Assembly: GCF_902686445.1 (NCBI RefSeq)
Contig: NC_062220.1
Coordinates: 110,408,643 to 110,472,642, forward strand
Origin: Sciurus carolinensis
Lineage: Eukaryota > Chordata > Mammalia > Rodentia > Sciuridae
Direction: 5' to 3'
Length of the DNA stretch: 64,000 nucleotides
This document shows, piece after piece, positions 46,055 through 57,199 of the stretch (position 1 is the first letter of the stretch; every line of letters begins with the position of its first letter). The notes beneath the pieces are model-generated. The model ran no database searches and was not told the origin of the DNA. It saw only the letters and a program-made list of their open reading frames with translations. A program made the translations under genes and the position numbers.

Positions 46055-46058
<4 letters not shown>

Positions 46059-46098
<40 letters not shown>
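46059..46098. repeat. (TC)n microsatellite, about 20 units
   Basis: Uninterrupted TC run inside the L1M 3' UTR. Confidence 0.98.
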
Positions 46099-46100
<2 letters not shown>

Positions 46101-46198
46101 CTTTTTCCATGCTGCATTCTTTGGAAGAAAGTCACTGCACAGTCTACATTTATGGGGTATGAAGTTATGATCTGCCTTGTCAAGATGGTAAATTGGAG

Positions 46199-46512
46199 CA
46201 AGGAGTGGTGGCATACACCTGTAATCCCAGAAGCTTGGGAGACTGAGGCAGGAGGATTGCAAGTTCAAAGCCAGTCTCAGTAACCTAGTGAGGCCCTAAG
46301 CAACTTAGCAAAACTCTATCTCAAAATAAAAAATAAAGGCTAGGATTATAGCTCAAGTGCTTGTCTTACATGCACAAAGCCTTGGGTTCAATCCCCAGCA
46401 CCACAAAAATAAAAAAATAAAAAACAAAATAAAGGGCCGGGGATGTGACTCAGTAATAAAGTGCCCCTGGGTTCAATCCCTGGTATGAAACAACAACAAA
46501 AAAAAGAATGAG
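46199..46512 (+). mobile_element. Three-unit SINE: B1-ID-ID, with 12-bp TSD
   Basis: A B1 unit (46199-46335) is followed by an A-rich linker, a first ID unit (about 46338-46402, 'ggctaggattatagctcaagtgcttg' to 'gggttcaatccccagcac'), a second A-rich linker (46404-46434), a second ID unit (about 46435-46488, 'gggccggggatgtgactcagtaataaagtgcccctgggttcaatccc') and a tail. The single duplication GGTAAATTGGAG (46187-46198 and 46513-46524) encloses all three units. Confidence 0.88.
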
Positions 46513-46529
46513 GGTAAATTGGAGTTTTA

Positions 46530-47340
46530 GAGTCTGTATTTCAAAATGAAAACAGTAACCTATTTGCTAGGCAGATCAGTGGTCTGTCTAAATTAAGTAT
46601 AACTTAGCCATCCATATAAGCCATGAAATTACCACAGGGGACAACAAGCAGATTAAGGTTATTTAGGATCCTGGAAGTCAACACTCTACTTTTATAAAAA
46701 CTGTGTGACATACCATTTGATTCTCTAGAATGAAATCAGAGGTAAAATAGTCTATGAAGGAGCAAATTGTGGGTGTATGTATAAACACACACACATATAC
46801 ACGTATATATGTACATATATTCCTATAAATGATGCATATAAAAATCTATACCATATATGTAATTACTAATAATTCAAAAGAAAGTCATATAAAGGCAATT
46901 TACAATAAAATGATATATAATTTAATATGTGAAGGCTAAAGCATGGCCACCCTAGAACACAGTAAACTAGGTTATAATTTCATCATTAATCAAGTTAAGT
47001 ACTACCAGCTGCTGAATCAAGCAACCTAAAATCACAAAAGCTTCTCAGGATAAAGACTTTTGCTCTTGTAGTCTGTCAAGTCCCATACAGTAGTTTACAT
47101 ACCCTGGCCTACACCCTGCAGAGAGTCCTCTACCCCAGGGCTCAGCTTTCTCCACAGCAGCTTGTCTTTCTGAGAGCCAGCAAAGGACACATGCTGGGAA
47201 GCACCTGCTTTGAACCCCTGGTCCTAGAGGGTGCACAGGATGAGAAAATGCTCCCACGACCAGACCTGACTCAAGGGAGGTTGGGAAAAACAGTTTAGTT
47301 GCTCAACATGGAAGAGGAAAAGGAGGTGGGATTTGGTCAA
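46530..47340. other. No gene; unassigned
   Basis: Holds a CA/TA-rich tract at 46784-46830. The segment 47045-47290 is less AT-rich, with a 70-codon minus frame of no recognisable kind. Confidence 0.4.
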
Positions 47341-47349
47341 CACAGATCT

Positions 47350-47870
47350 GTATTATGATTTGGATCCAGAATGTCCCCCAAAAGCTCATGTGTTGAAAGC
47401 ATGGTTCCCAAAGCAGCAGGGATCAGGGATGGAGCTTTTAGACAAGGATTGTATCTCACAAGTACTCTGACCTCATGAGTGCATGCATACCCTTGATGAA
47501 TGAATCCATCGTTGGTTGGAAGAAATATTGGGAGGTGAAACCTAGCTGGAAGAAGTAGGTAACTTGAGTTGTGCTCTGGAAAGCTTTACCTTCTTTACCT
47601 CCTCCCCAGCTCCGTTCCCCCACCCGTACCCCCTCTTTCTCTCTTCTTTCTCTCTGCTTCCTGTCTGCCACAAGCCAAGCAGCTTTCCTCCACCACATGG
47701 AACCACCAGTGATGTTTTGCCTCATGTCATGTAAGATTCGAAATAATGGAACTGGCAGACCAAGGACTGAATCTTCAGAAACCATAAGCGCAAAATCAAT
47801 CTTTCCTCTACTAAGTTTTCCTTGTCCGATATTTTGGTCACAGCAATGAAAAGCTGTCTAACACAGCCTA
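47350..47870 (+). mobile_element. MaLR-type solo LTR, sense
   Basis: Starts 'tattatgatttggatccagaatgtcccccaaaagctcatgtgttgaaag' and ends with 'caaggactgaatcttcagaaaccataagcgcaaaatcaatctttcc' and 'atattttggtcacagcaatgaaaagctgtctaacaca', the recognisable end of a rodent MaLR LTR. The pyrimidine-rich middle (47590-47660) is typical. The frames at 47456-47849 on both strands are by-products. Confidence 0.85.
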
Positions 47871-48560
47871 TGTTTGACACTCACATAAAACCAGGCTGAG
47901 TGAAGTGGCTACCAACACAGACCAATATAGATGTACTTATGGGCAACTCAACATCTATAAGGCAATTCTGTCAGTGGTGTATTTTTTTTTTTTTTTCCCT
48001 GAGGTGGAGATGAATAGTTGTTAAAATATTCAATAAAATGAAATATAACCTTCCATCAACTTTTGTTGTTGTTTTATGGAAGATTTCATTTATTAAAATT
48101 ATACAAGACATTTCATACTTATATGGAAAACAATCTGGTCCTATACATGGGTAATTATAAACACACTTTCACCTACATTATTGTCCTGGCCTCTGCTAAT
48201 AAAATGCCAGCAGCATTACTCCATCTCAATTACTGAGACAAAGTAATTCACCCTCTTCAATTTTCAAAACCCCCTTGGAGGTGTTAGTATTTTGACTGTG
48301 AACCAAAGAATTGGTAAGAGGAAAGAGCAGGCAGACAGAGACCAAGAGAAAAACAGGATAGACAAGATGAAACAATGTTGTTACATGGCAAAGGTAAAAA
48401 AGATAGATTTGAGAGAGAAAACAATGAGAAAGTTCAGTAGTCATTAGAAGATAGAAAATGAGATATATTTTTCCAGAAGTTTACTCAAACTTAAAACTAG
48501 GTCATTAATGCCAAATAACTTGTTGAATGTTCCCTTACTATTCTTATCAATAAAAATAAT
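47871..48560. other. No gene; unassigned
   Basis: A T run at 47982-47997 and ordinary AT-rich sequence. Confidence 0.4.
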
Positions 48561-48562
48561 CA

Positions 48563-48661
48563 GGGCTGGGGAGATAGCTCAGTCAGTAGAGTGCTTGCCT
48601 TGCAAGCACAAGGCCCTGGGTTTGATCCCCACCACTGCAAAAAAAAAAAAAAAAAAAAAAA
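48563..48661 (+). mobile_element. ID SINE with long poly-A tail
   Basis: ID body 48563-48638 (starts GGGCTGGGGAGATAGCTCAG) with a B-box region reading 'gggtttgatcccc' (one substitution from the intact copy at 30.8 kb), then about 23 A residues. Candidate TSD AAAATAATCA / AAAAAAATCA. Nearly identical to the other young IDs. Confidence 0.92.
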
Positions 48662-49110
48662 ATCAAATGATGCATTCCACAGGGAAGAAAAACACTGATT
48701 ATACATGCAACTGTATAATCTAATATTAGTAAGGTCCATGGAAATGCTATTTGTATTATAGGAAATTATTGTAGCTGGCATATATGCCCAATTTTGACCA
48801 CAGATATACTTAGTGATGCCATAAGCCTGCAACTTTTGAGTTAGCACAGACCTGATTGCCCTAAACACTGCCCTCTATTATCCTTTTGTTTTGATTTGCT
48901 CCTCTTGATTAGGTCTCACTTCAGGTTTAGGCTTCCTATTAGAGTCAAAGTCACAAGACACAGTAACTTTTATCCCCCCACTACACTCTTCCCTGATCTT
49001 GTACTGAAGTAAGTCACTTTCAAATGCACAAATAATAGAAAATACACTTCTAAAAATATAATTCATGTCAAGGAAGGAAAATTTGTTATGTCACTATTTG
49101 TACAATAATT
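48662..49110. other. No gene; unassigned
   Basis: Short frames of 62-102 codons on the minus strand. The longest overlaps the SINE tail. Nothing is recognisable. Confidence 0.4.
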
Positions 49111-49120
49111 AAGAATTTAG

Positions 49121-49252
49121 GAGATTGAGGTGTATGTAGCTCAGTGGGAGGCTGTGTGCTTTGCATGTGTGAAGCCCTCAGTTCTATCCTCAGCACTAAA
49201 AATTTAAAAAATAATAAAAAAAGAAATGAAGGAATGAAAGAAGGAGGGAAAA
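49121..49252 (+). mobile_element. Diverged ID SINE with A-rich tail
   Basis: 'gagattgaggtgtatgtagctcagtgggaggctgtgtgctttgcatgtgtgaagccctcagttctatcctcagcac' follows the ID body with many changes. An A/G-rich tail of about 55 bp follows. Imperfect TSD AAGAATTTAGG (49111) versus AAGAATTTGGT (49253). Confidence 0.75.
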
Positions 49253-49262
49253 AAGAATTTGG

Positions 49263-50225
49263 TAGTAGAGTCTTAATTAAAGCGTGCCTGTTTAATTTAT
49301 CTATTAAAATTGCCCCAGATTTATGTAATGTAAGAGCCTCTTGTCCAGTTCTTCACCTTTAGAGTTCTATGAAATTGCATTGTTTTTCCCTTCTCCTGGC
49401 ACCTTTCACCCACATCTGTCTTTCCACAGAACTTGTTATGACAACTGGGAATTAGTGTACACGAGCCACGCAGGAGGTTGGAAGAGCTTGCTTGTGCTGT
49501 GTTGGGAGGGGATGGCAAACACTGTGAAGGACTCAGGGGCCATTGAGGGGACCTCAACAAGAGAAGGCAGGACAAGAGGGTGAGGCAGGTGTGCTGACAA
49601 AACTCAGAGCAGAGCCCAGGGGACAGTCCACACAGGCCATGTACCCATAGACAGAACCCAGGGAAAAGGTTGATACTAAAATGGAGGCACTCCAAAATCC
49701 TCTTTCACTTTGAGGATTCTTATTCAAAGGAACTTTGACCCTCTTCTCAGGCTTCTCTAGATTTGATTATCTGGTTTACAAGAAAGTCAATGGTATAGAT
49801 TTCTCCTAAAATGCTGGGAGTTAAGAAGCAGATGGTCAAGGGGCATCCTAACCAATTAGCAGAGTTATTTGATATAAAGATGAGAAGTCTAGTGCCTGAG
49901 TCAGAATTCAATGTTGGCATTAGAGTATTCAGTAAATAAATAAAAGTTCAGTTTGCAGAAGGTGTTTCATTAAGCAGAGCAAAATCTCATTATTTCATAC
50001 CCTACTCATTCAGAGTAAATGAACTTCATTCGGGGACGATACTCATTTATCCCACTTTTTAATGAAATCTTCACTGTATTTTTTTCCATGAGCATACATA
50101 GAAATCTAAAGTAGCCATTTACTTACCAATAACATTCTGAATGCAACACATGAAAATTATCCAGAGAGTAGAGAAAAAGTGAGAGAAAAAAAAAAAGAAT
50201 CGTTTTATAAAAGGGAGGTTTTTAA
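49263..50225. other. No gene; unassigned, part less AT-rich
   Basis: The part 49340-49690 is less AT-rich and has overlapping frames (80 codons plus, 124 codons minus) with no recognisable domain. I could not match it to a repeat. Confidence 0.35.
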
Positions 50226-51867
50226 ATTTAATTTTAGAAATTAACCACTGTAAATTTGAATATTTTTGTGTGTTACAATTCTAAGAATTGTAAAACATGT
50301 ATAGACTCCTCATACAACTACCACCAAAGCAGTTCCATCACCATGACTACCAGTTGTTTCTTTTTTTTTTTTTTCCCTCAATGCAATCCCTTTTCAGGCA
50401 GACCCAATCCCTAAGTTTGTCCATCACTGTTCTGTTCTCCATGCAATGATATAAATCATTGAATACTAGCATCTTTCAATTAGAATAATGCCTTTGAGAT
50501 CCATTTAGATTTCCTAGCATATTAATTGTTTGCTTTCATTAATATTTATTAATAGTTTCCTAATTCATAAAACTGTTCATTAATAGTTTCCTTTTATTGT
50601 CATGTAGGGTTTCATTCTATATATTTACCATGCTGTGTTCTCCATTCACACACTGAAGATATTATGTTCCAGATTGAAGCAATGATGAATGAAGTTGCAT
50701 AAATATTCATATGCAGAGTTTGGTGAGAATGCAAATTTTCATTTCTCTTTGGATAAACACCCAGAAGTTGATGACAAGTATGTGTTCAACTGTATCAGGA
50801 ACTGCCAAACTGGTTTTCAGAGTGACTGTACTAGTCCATATTCCCACTAAAAATGTGTGAGGACTTCCTTGCTCCACATCCCTACCATTGCCATTTTCAA
50901 CATTTTATATATTTCCATTCTAACGGATGTGTCGTGATATCTAACTGTAGTCTAGTGAGGTTAAACATGTTTTCATGTGGGTATTCATCTGCCATACATC
51001 TTCTCTGGTGAAGGGTCTAGTCAAGGTTTTTTCTCATTCTAAACTTGAATTGTCCATTTACTGGTGAGTCTTGAAAGTTTTTATTTCCCTTTTTTCTTTT
51101 GTTTTCCCCTTAATTCTGGGTGTAGGACATTTGCCAAATACATAATTTGCAAATGGCTACTTCTTAGCTGTAGATGGTGTTCTCGTCTTCACAAGCATTT
51201 CACAGAATAAGCAACTTTAATTAAATAAAACCTGATTTATCATTGTTTATAATGTGCTGTGCTTTTGATGTTATGTCTCATAATCTTAAGGCTGGATGTT
51301 TTTCTTCTGTTTTCTTCTTAAAGTTTGATTGTTCTCTATTTACTTTTAAGTTCATAATTCATTGGGTTCATTTTTGTATAATTTCTGAAGTTAATATTAA
51401 GGGTTTTTTTTTTCTTTCTTTTTTCTTTCAGTTGACAGTCATCCAAGGATTAAAACATCATTTGTTAAGCAGAATGTCTTTTTCCCATTGAACAGAAAGC
51501 AACTGTTCATATTTGTGTTGGTCTATTTATCAATGCTCTGTTCTGTTCCAATTATAAATGCATCTACTGTGCACCAATATCATACCATATAGATTACTAT
51601 AGCTATACAGTAAGCCTTAAATTCAGGAGAAGTGATTCTTCTCACTTTTCTCACATTAATCTTTTTTCCCCCAGAATTGTTCTAGGCATACTAGTCCCTT
51701 TGGCTTGCATATAAATTTTAAAATTGTCTTGTCTACATCTATAGAACTTCATTTTATGATTTTACTTATAATTGTGTTAAATCTGCAGTTCAATTTGGGG
51801 TTGACACCCTTATTATGGTAAGTGCCCCAATCCATAAATATAGTATCTTTCTATTTATCCAAGTTAT

Positions 51868-51990
51868 TCTTTTTTTTTTTCAAGAGTGAAAGATGTGGAA
51901 TTTATTTAGGAGCGAAGAAAAGTGACAGAATTCCTGCAAGGCACAAGGGGACTGATAGCAGGTTACCACTTAAATGTACTAGTCTAGGGC
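51868..51990 (-). pseudogene. Short processed retrocopy with perfect 13-bp TSD
   Basis: Insert of about 110 bp plus a 13-bp T tract. Read on the minus strand it ends CTAAATAAATTCCACATC, then 'tttcactcttg', then poly-A: a polyadenylation signal about 20 nt before the tail, as in the 3' end of a mature RNA. TTATCCAAGTTAT occurs identically at 51855-51867 and 51991-52003. The L1M sequence is otherwise continuous. The parent transcript is not recognised; it could be a cellular mRNA 3' UTR or an LTR-derived transcript. Confidence 0.8.
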
Positions 51991-52707
51991 TTATCCAAGT
52001 TATATGTTTTATTATTATTTGTGGGTTTCACTATATGGATCAGGTCTATATTTTGATAGAATTCACCTAAGTATTCCATTTTTGGAACTTTTGGAAATCT
52101 TAGTCATAATAGTTTAATATACTTTCCAATGTTTATTGCTCATATGGGAAAATGATTTAATTTTTTATGTATTGATCTTGAGTCCTATAATTTTCATAAG
52201 CTTATTTATTAGTTTTAGGATATATATTTGTATATTTCTTTGGCTTGTTCACGTACATCAATCACATTGTTTTGAAAAGCAGTCATTTTATTTCTTCCTT
52301 TCTAATATGAAGGCCTCTATTTATTTTTCACACTGTATTTTGTCTAGAACTTTCAACACAATGTTGAATAGGAGTGCTAAGTACTGACACCCTCACCTTG
52401 CTGCTGTTATTAAGAGGGAAACATTGGATCTTTTGGCATGAGAATGACAAACACTGGGACTCCTAGGCACCATCTGGGAATAATGAGCTACAAAGAAAAG
52501 TACCTCATGACATGGTTGGGACATTCCTTTTTTGTTTTCTGAATCCAATTGTGAAGAATTGGTGTTCTTTCCTCTATTCAGAAGTGAATCCATGTGGATC
52601 CAGAGGTTTGTTTTGGAAGATTTTTAACTACAAATTCAACTTCTTTAATAGTAATGGTACTATTTCACTATCTGTTTCATCTTGGATACATTATGCAGTT
52701 TGATTTG

Positions 52708-52795
52708 TTTTTTTTTTTTTTTTTCTTTTTGGGGTATCAAACCCAGGGCCTTGCACTTCCTGGGCAAGCATTCTATCACTGAGCCACACCCCCAA
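52708..52795 (-). mobile_element. ID SINE, antisense, inside L1M
   Basis: A T tract (52708-52730), then 'ggggtatcaaacccagggccttgcacttcctgggcaagcattctatcactgagccacacccc', the antisense ID core. TSD not resolved. Confidence 0.85.
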
Positions 52796-53577
52796 CTACT
52801 TTGTGATGTACAAACAATTGTTGCATTTCATCCATCCTGGAACATTTCTGTTATGCTGAACCTCTATATGAATTAACCTTTTTGTTGATGTATACTTTTC
52901 CTAATTTTGTTATAGATATTGAACACACTTTATGTGATTTCTGCTTTTTAAAATGAGTTAAATTTGCTTTTTTTCCCCAGGATAATCTATCTTGGTTAAT
53001 TTTCTATGTGCACATGAGAAAAAGTTGTATTTTACTGTTCATGGCTGGAGCATTACAAAAACATTAAATTTAGTTATTTGATAGGGGTGTTCATTTCTCT
53101 GGCATACTTGCTGATTTTCTGTCTACCTGTTATATCAATCCTGAGAGAGGAAACATCAAACCAGATTGTCGATTTGACTGTTTCTCTTTTCAGTTGTAGG
53201 GTTTTGGTTTCATGGTTTTTGAATTGCACTTTTAGTGTAATTATGACTTTATTAATATGAAATGTCCTTCTTTGTCCTTGGTAACTTTCATTTCTCTGAA
53301 GTCTAGTTTGTCTAATACTAATATAGCTGATTTCAGCTTACTTGATATTTGGAGTTTCTTTGTCTAATTGAATTTTCATGGTAAATATATTACATATATA
53401 TTAATAGAGCTTTTTATAGGCTTAGGTTTGCCAGAAAACTGGGTACATGTCAAAAGACTTCCTGTAGTTCTCTTCTTCCACACATTCACAAATTCCCTTG
53501 CTATTTACATCCCACACCACATCAGTTTTTGGTGAACAGACATTGACATACCACTATCACTCAAAGCCCATAGTTTC

Positions 53578-53661
53578 GGGCTGGGGATATAGCTCAGTCG
53601 GTAGGGTGCTTGCCTTGCAAGCCCAAGGCCTTGGGTTCAAATTCCCAGCACCGCAAAAAAA
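53578..53661 (+). mobile_element. ID SINE with perfect 15-bp TSD
   Basis: ID body 53578-53654, starting GGGCTGGGGATATAGCTCAG, with a short A tail. One extra base in the B box (GGTTCAAATTCC). TSD AAAGCCCATAGTTTC at 53563-53577 and 53662-53676 is identical. It retains CpGs and is probably young. Confidence 0.95.
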
Positions 53662-55170
53662 AAAGCCCATAGTTTCCATTAGGATTCCTTCTTGGTGATG
53701 TCCATTACATGAACTTCAGCAAACATATGCTGACATATATCTGCCATTGTCATATAATAAATAATAGTGTCAATGGCCTAAAAATGTCTATTCATTATCA
53801 TAATTACTGCCAACCACTAACTCTTTATTTCTCCACTGTTTTTCCTTTTCCACAATGTTAGAAATTTATAATCATATAGTATGAAGCACTCTATTTAAGA
53901 ATGACTTTTTTTTTCCACTTAATAAAGTGTTCTCAAGAGTCTATGCCTATTCCTGGCTTGATAGGTCATTTATTTTAGCACTGAATACTAGCCCTTTCCG
54001 TGGATATAGCAGTTTATCTATTTAACCACTGAAGGATATCTTGGTTGATTACAAATGCTGGCAATATGAATAGAACTGCTATAAACATCAACATATAAAG
54101 CTTTGTAAGAACAAGAAGTTTTCAATGAATATGAGTAAATACCAAGGATTGCTGGATCATAGAGTAAGTATTCAGTTGGGTAAGAAAATTCCCAGCTGTC
54201 ATCCAAAGTGGCTGCATCATTTTTCATGACTGCCAGCAATGAAAGGGAGTTCCTATTCCTCTACATCTGTGTCAGCATTTGGAGATGTTAGTGTTTCGAA
54301 TTTTTACCATTTAATAGTGATGTATCGATATCTTATTGTTGTTTAAATTTGCAGTTTCCTGATAACATACAATATTGATAATTTTTCCTGTGCTTGTCTG
54401 CTCTCTCTATATTTTCTTTGGAGAGGTATATTAGGACTTTTACTCACTTTTATCTGTGTTGGTTTTTGTTTGTGGAGATTTTAGGAGTTCATCATATATC
54501 TAAATTAACTGTCAATTATCAGATATGATCTTTTTTAAATAGTTCCTAACAGTGTGCAATGTATCTTATTATGACATCCTTTTTCACAAAGCAGTATTTT
54601 TAATAAAGTATATCTTATGTACTTTTTTCAGGATCATGGCTTTTGTATGATATCTGAAAATTAGTCTCATATTCTAGGTCTTCTATTTTTTTGTGTTATT
54701 TTTTAACAATTTTATACCTGCACTTTACATTTAGTTCTTTGGTCCATTTTAATTTTTACTAGCTTTTTTTATTTTTGTATGCTTATCTTCAGTTGTTCCA
54801 GCACTTTTGTTTTAAAGTAATAATACCATACTTTCTCCATTATTTTACCCTTGTTTCTTTACCAAAGATCAGTTGACTAGATTTATGTGGTTCTCTTTCT
54901 GAACTCTTCTCTGTCCTCTTGGTTGATTTCTGTTTTTACATCAGTACCACACTGTATTCATAACTATAGCCTTATTGTAAATCTTGAGATTGGGAAGTAT
55001 CAGTCCTTTGATTTTGTTATACTATTCAAAATTAGTGTTTCCTATTCTTTGCCTTTTGTCATTCCATATGAATTTTAGAATCAATTTGTCAAAATCTACA
55101 ACATAATTTGCTGGAATTTTGATTGAGATTGCAAGGAATCTATCAATGAATTTAGGAAGAACTGACATCT

Positions 55171-55377
55171 TTTTTTGTGGGGATATCTGGGATTATTGAA
55201 TTCAGAGGCACTTGACCATTGAACCACATCCCCAGCCCTATTTTGTATTTTATTTAGAGGCAGGGTCTCATTGAGTTGCTTAGCACTTCACTTTTGCTGT
55301 CTGACTTTGAACTTCCAATCCTCCTACCTTAGCCTCCCAAGTTGCTGGGATTACAGATGTGTGCCACTGCCCCTGGC
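55171..55377 (-). mobile_element. B1-ID dimeric SINE, antisense, with perfect 14-bp TSD
   Basis: Antisense ID ('ggattattgaattcagaggcacttgaccattgaaccacatcccc'), linker 'tttgtattttatttagaggcaggg', antisense B1 ending 'tgtgtgccactgcccctggc'. TSD AAGAACTGACATCT at 55157-55170 and 55378-55391. Inserted into the L1M ORF2 remnant. Confidence 0.95.
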
Positions 55378-56009
55378 AAGAACTGACATCTTGGTAATAC
55401 TGAATCTTCTTATCCATGGATATATAGTATATCTCCATTTGTTTAATTCTGCCTTGATTTTTCTTATCAGATTTTATAGTTGTCATAGCGATATTATACA
55501 TATTTTTGCTAGATTTACATGCATATAGATAATTTTTGAGAAGGCACTAGTGTAAATGGAAGCATATGTTTAGTCCTAAATTGCATTTGCTTGGTGCTGG
55601 AATATAGAAAATGATCAACTATGTATTAACCATATATCTTACAATCTTGCCCCAATTGCTATTATATTCATTTATATATATTTACTTTTACACTGTGAAT
55701 AACCATATAATTGAAATAATTTTCCTGTAGCAAATTTGTTTTTATGATATTGTTTGGTTTTATTTTAAAGCTCTTTTTTTTTTTTTACTTTCTTTTAATT
55801 GGCGTGCTTAGATAATTTCAGTTTAATGTAACATTTGATATGATTGGATTCAATTTCAGTTCTCCTCTTTAAAATGTGAATTTTAGTGTTCTCTCTCACG
55901 TTCTTTTGTTTTCTTTCTTCTGTTTGGGTTTGGGTTATCTGAACAACTCTCAGCACTATATTTTAATTTAAAATATTTTGTATGTTTCTTTAAAATATAA
56001 TTGATCTCA

Positions 56010-56705
56010 CAAAAACACTGTGATAGTGGTATAAAAACAGACACATAAATCAATGGGACAGAATAGAAGTCCTGGAAACAAACCCACACATGTAAAGTGA
56101 ACTTATTCTGGAGAAAGATTACATTGGAGAAAGGATGGCCTTCTTAATAAATGGTGCTGGGAAAACTGGATATTCAAATGCAAAAGACTAAAACTTGCAC
56201 CTTATTTATCAATCCTGGTCAGAATTTAACCAAAGTTGGTCAAAGACCTAAATATCAGACCTGGTACTTGGAAAGTACTACAGGAAAATATTATAGTGGA
56301 AACACATTAAGACATTGGTAAAGACAATGACTTTCTGGATTAGACTTCCAAACCACAGTAAACTGAAGCAAAAACTGAACAATGGGGTGATAGTAAACTG
56401 AAAAGTTCTGCAAAGCAAAAGAAATAATCCACAGAGTGAGAAGTCAACTTATGGAATTGAAGGAAATCTTTGCCAGCATTTCATATGACAGAGGATTGAT
56501 ATATAGAATATACAAACAACTCAAAAACTTAACAAAAAAACAAGTAATCCAATTAAAAAGTGGACAAATTATCAGAATAAGACACCAATCAAAAGAAGAA
56601 ATACAAAACTTCAATTGTTACATGAAAAAACCCTCAAAATCATTAGTCATCAATCAGATGACAATCGAAATTACAAAGAAATACTATCTCACCACAGAAT
56701 AGTTA
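56010..56705 (+). mobile_element. LINE-1 ORF2 C-terminal fragment, sense
   Basis: Sense ORF2 landmarks in order: 'gacacataaatcaatgggacagaatagaag' near 56040, 'aataaatggtgctgggaaaactggat' near 56147, 'gacctaaatatcagacctg' near 56246, 'aatgactttctggattagac' near 56327, 'cattagtcatcaatcagatgacaatcg' near 56640. An 88-codon frame (56436-56702) is a surviving piece of the ORF2 C-terminal region. It is truncated at both ends and is the only sense L1 in the 50-64 kb block. Confidence 0.85.
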
Positions 56706-56722
56706 TGCTATATTTTGTTTTG

Positions 56723-56832
56723 TTTTGAAACAACATAAATTTATTTTCTTACAGTTTGAGATGATAAAATTCCAAGATATAGGTGTTGACAGTTATTTCT
56801 TCTGAGACTTCTCTCTTTAGCTTGAAGATGTT
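56723..56832 (-). mobile_element. MaLR/MLT1-type LTR fragment, antisense
   Basis: 'gaaacaacataaatttattttcttacagtttgagatgataaaattccaagatataggtgttgacag', followed by 'ttatttcttctgagacttctctctttagcttgaagatg', is the antisense end of an MST/MLT-type LTR. Short fragment. Confidence 0.6.
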
Positions 56833-57199
56833 CACTTTTTTTGTTGTTTATTCATGTAACATTTCTTCTATGAGCATACATCCATAATCTCTTTGTATTT
56901 TCAAATTTTCTTTTCTTATTTTTCTCTTGTACTTTTCCATTTTTTTAATTTGTTGTTTTTAGACATACATGAGAGTAGACTGCATTTTGATATATTATAC
57001 ATATATGGAGTATAATTTATTCTAATTAGGATCCAGTCTTGTGTTGTACACAATCTGGTTTCACTGGGGTCGTGTATTCATATATGAACCCAGGAAATTT
57101 ATTTCTAATTCATTCTACTGTCTTTATTCTCATATCCTCTTCCCTTTCTTTCATTCCTCTTTGTCTAGTCCAATGAAATTCTATTCTTCCTTCCCTCCC

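Larger units (their letters stand above)
45056..46190 (-). mobile_element. Old L1M 3' UTR, antisense, split by a solo LTR
   Basis: Same antisense 3' UTR type as 4.5-5.6 kb. Shared blocks are 'aacaaccttgacagttttgaggacca' near 45820, 'gggaaagaatttgaggcaggaagaccata' near 45914, 'atatcaagggtacatgcagtcaacatgaatta' near 45963 and 'ccatgctgcattctttggaagaaagtcactgc' near 46107. It is broken by the LTR at 45252-45743 and carries a (TC)n expansion at 46059-46098. Confidence 0.75.
50230..53410 (-). mobile_element. L1M LINE, antisense, long copy (3' UTR to endonuclease region)
   Basis: From the low end the plus strand reads antisense 3' UTR, ORF2 C-terminus ('ggataaacacccagaagttga' near 50752, 'gaactgccaaactggttttcag' near 50800), the middle ('caatatcataccatatagattac' near 51577), the polymerase region ('atgttgaataggagtgctaag' near 52361) and part of the endonuclease region ('atgaaatgtccttctttgtccttgg' near 53257). 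All are antisense and in L1 order. It is interrupted by a small retrocopy at 51868-51990 and an ID at 52731-52795. No usable frame remains. Confidence 0.8.
53430..56000 (-). mobile_element. L1M LINE, antisense, internally deleted
   Basis: Antisense 3' UTR from about 53430 ('cccttgctatttacatcccacacc' near 53497, 'cactatcactcaaagcccatagttt' near 53552), then ORF2: 'ccactgaaggatatcttggttg' near 54025, 'agtaaataccaaggattgctggatcata' near 54133, 'accaaagatcagttgactag' near 54861, 'gaatttaggaagaactgacatc' near 55147. After about 55700 it jumps to the ORF2 start region ('gcgtgcttagataatttcagtttaatgtaacatttgatatgattgga' near 55802), so much of the polymerase/endonuclease part is deleted. An ID lies at 53578 and a B1-ID at 55171. 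Confidence 0.75.
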
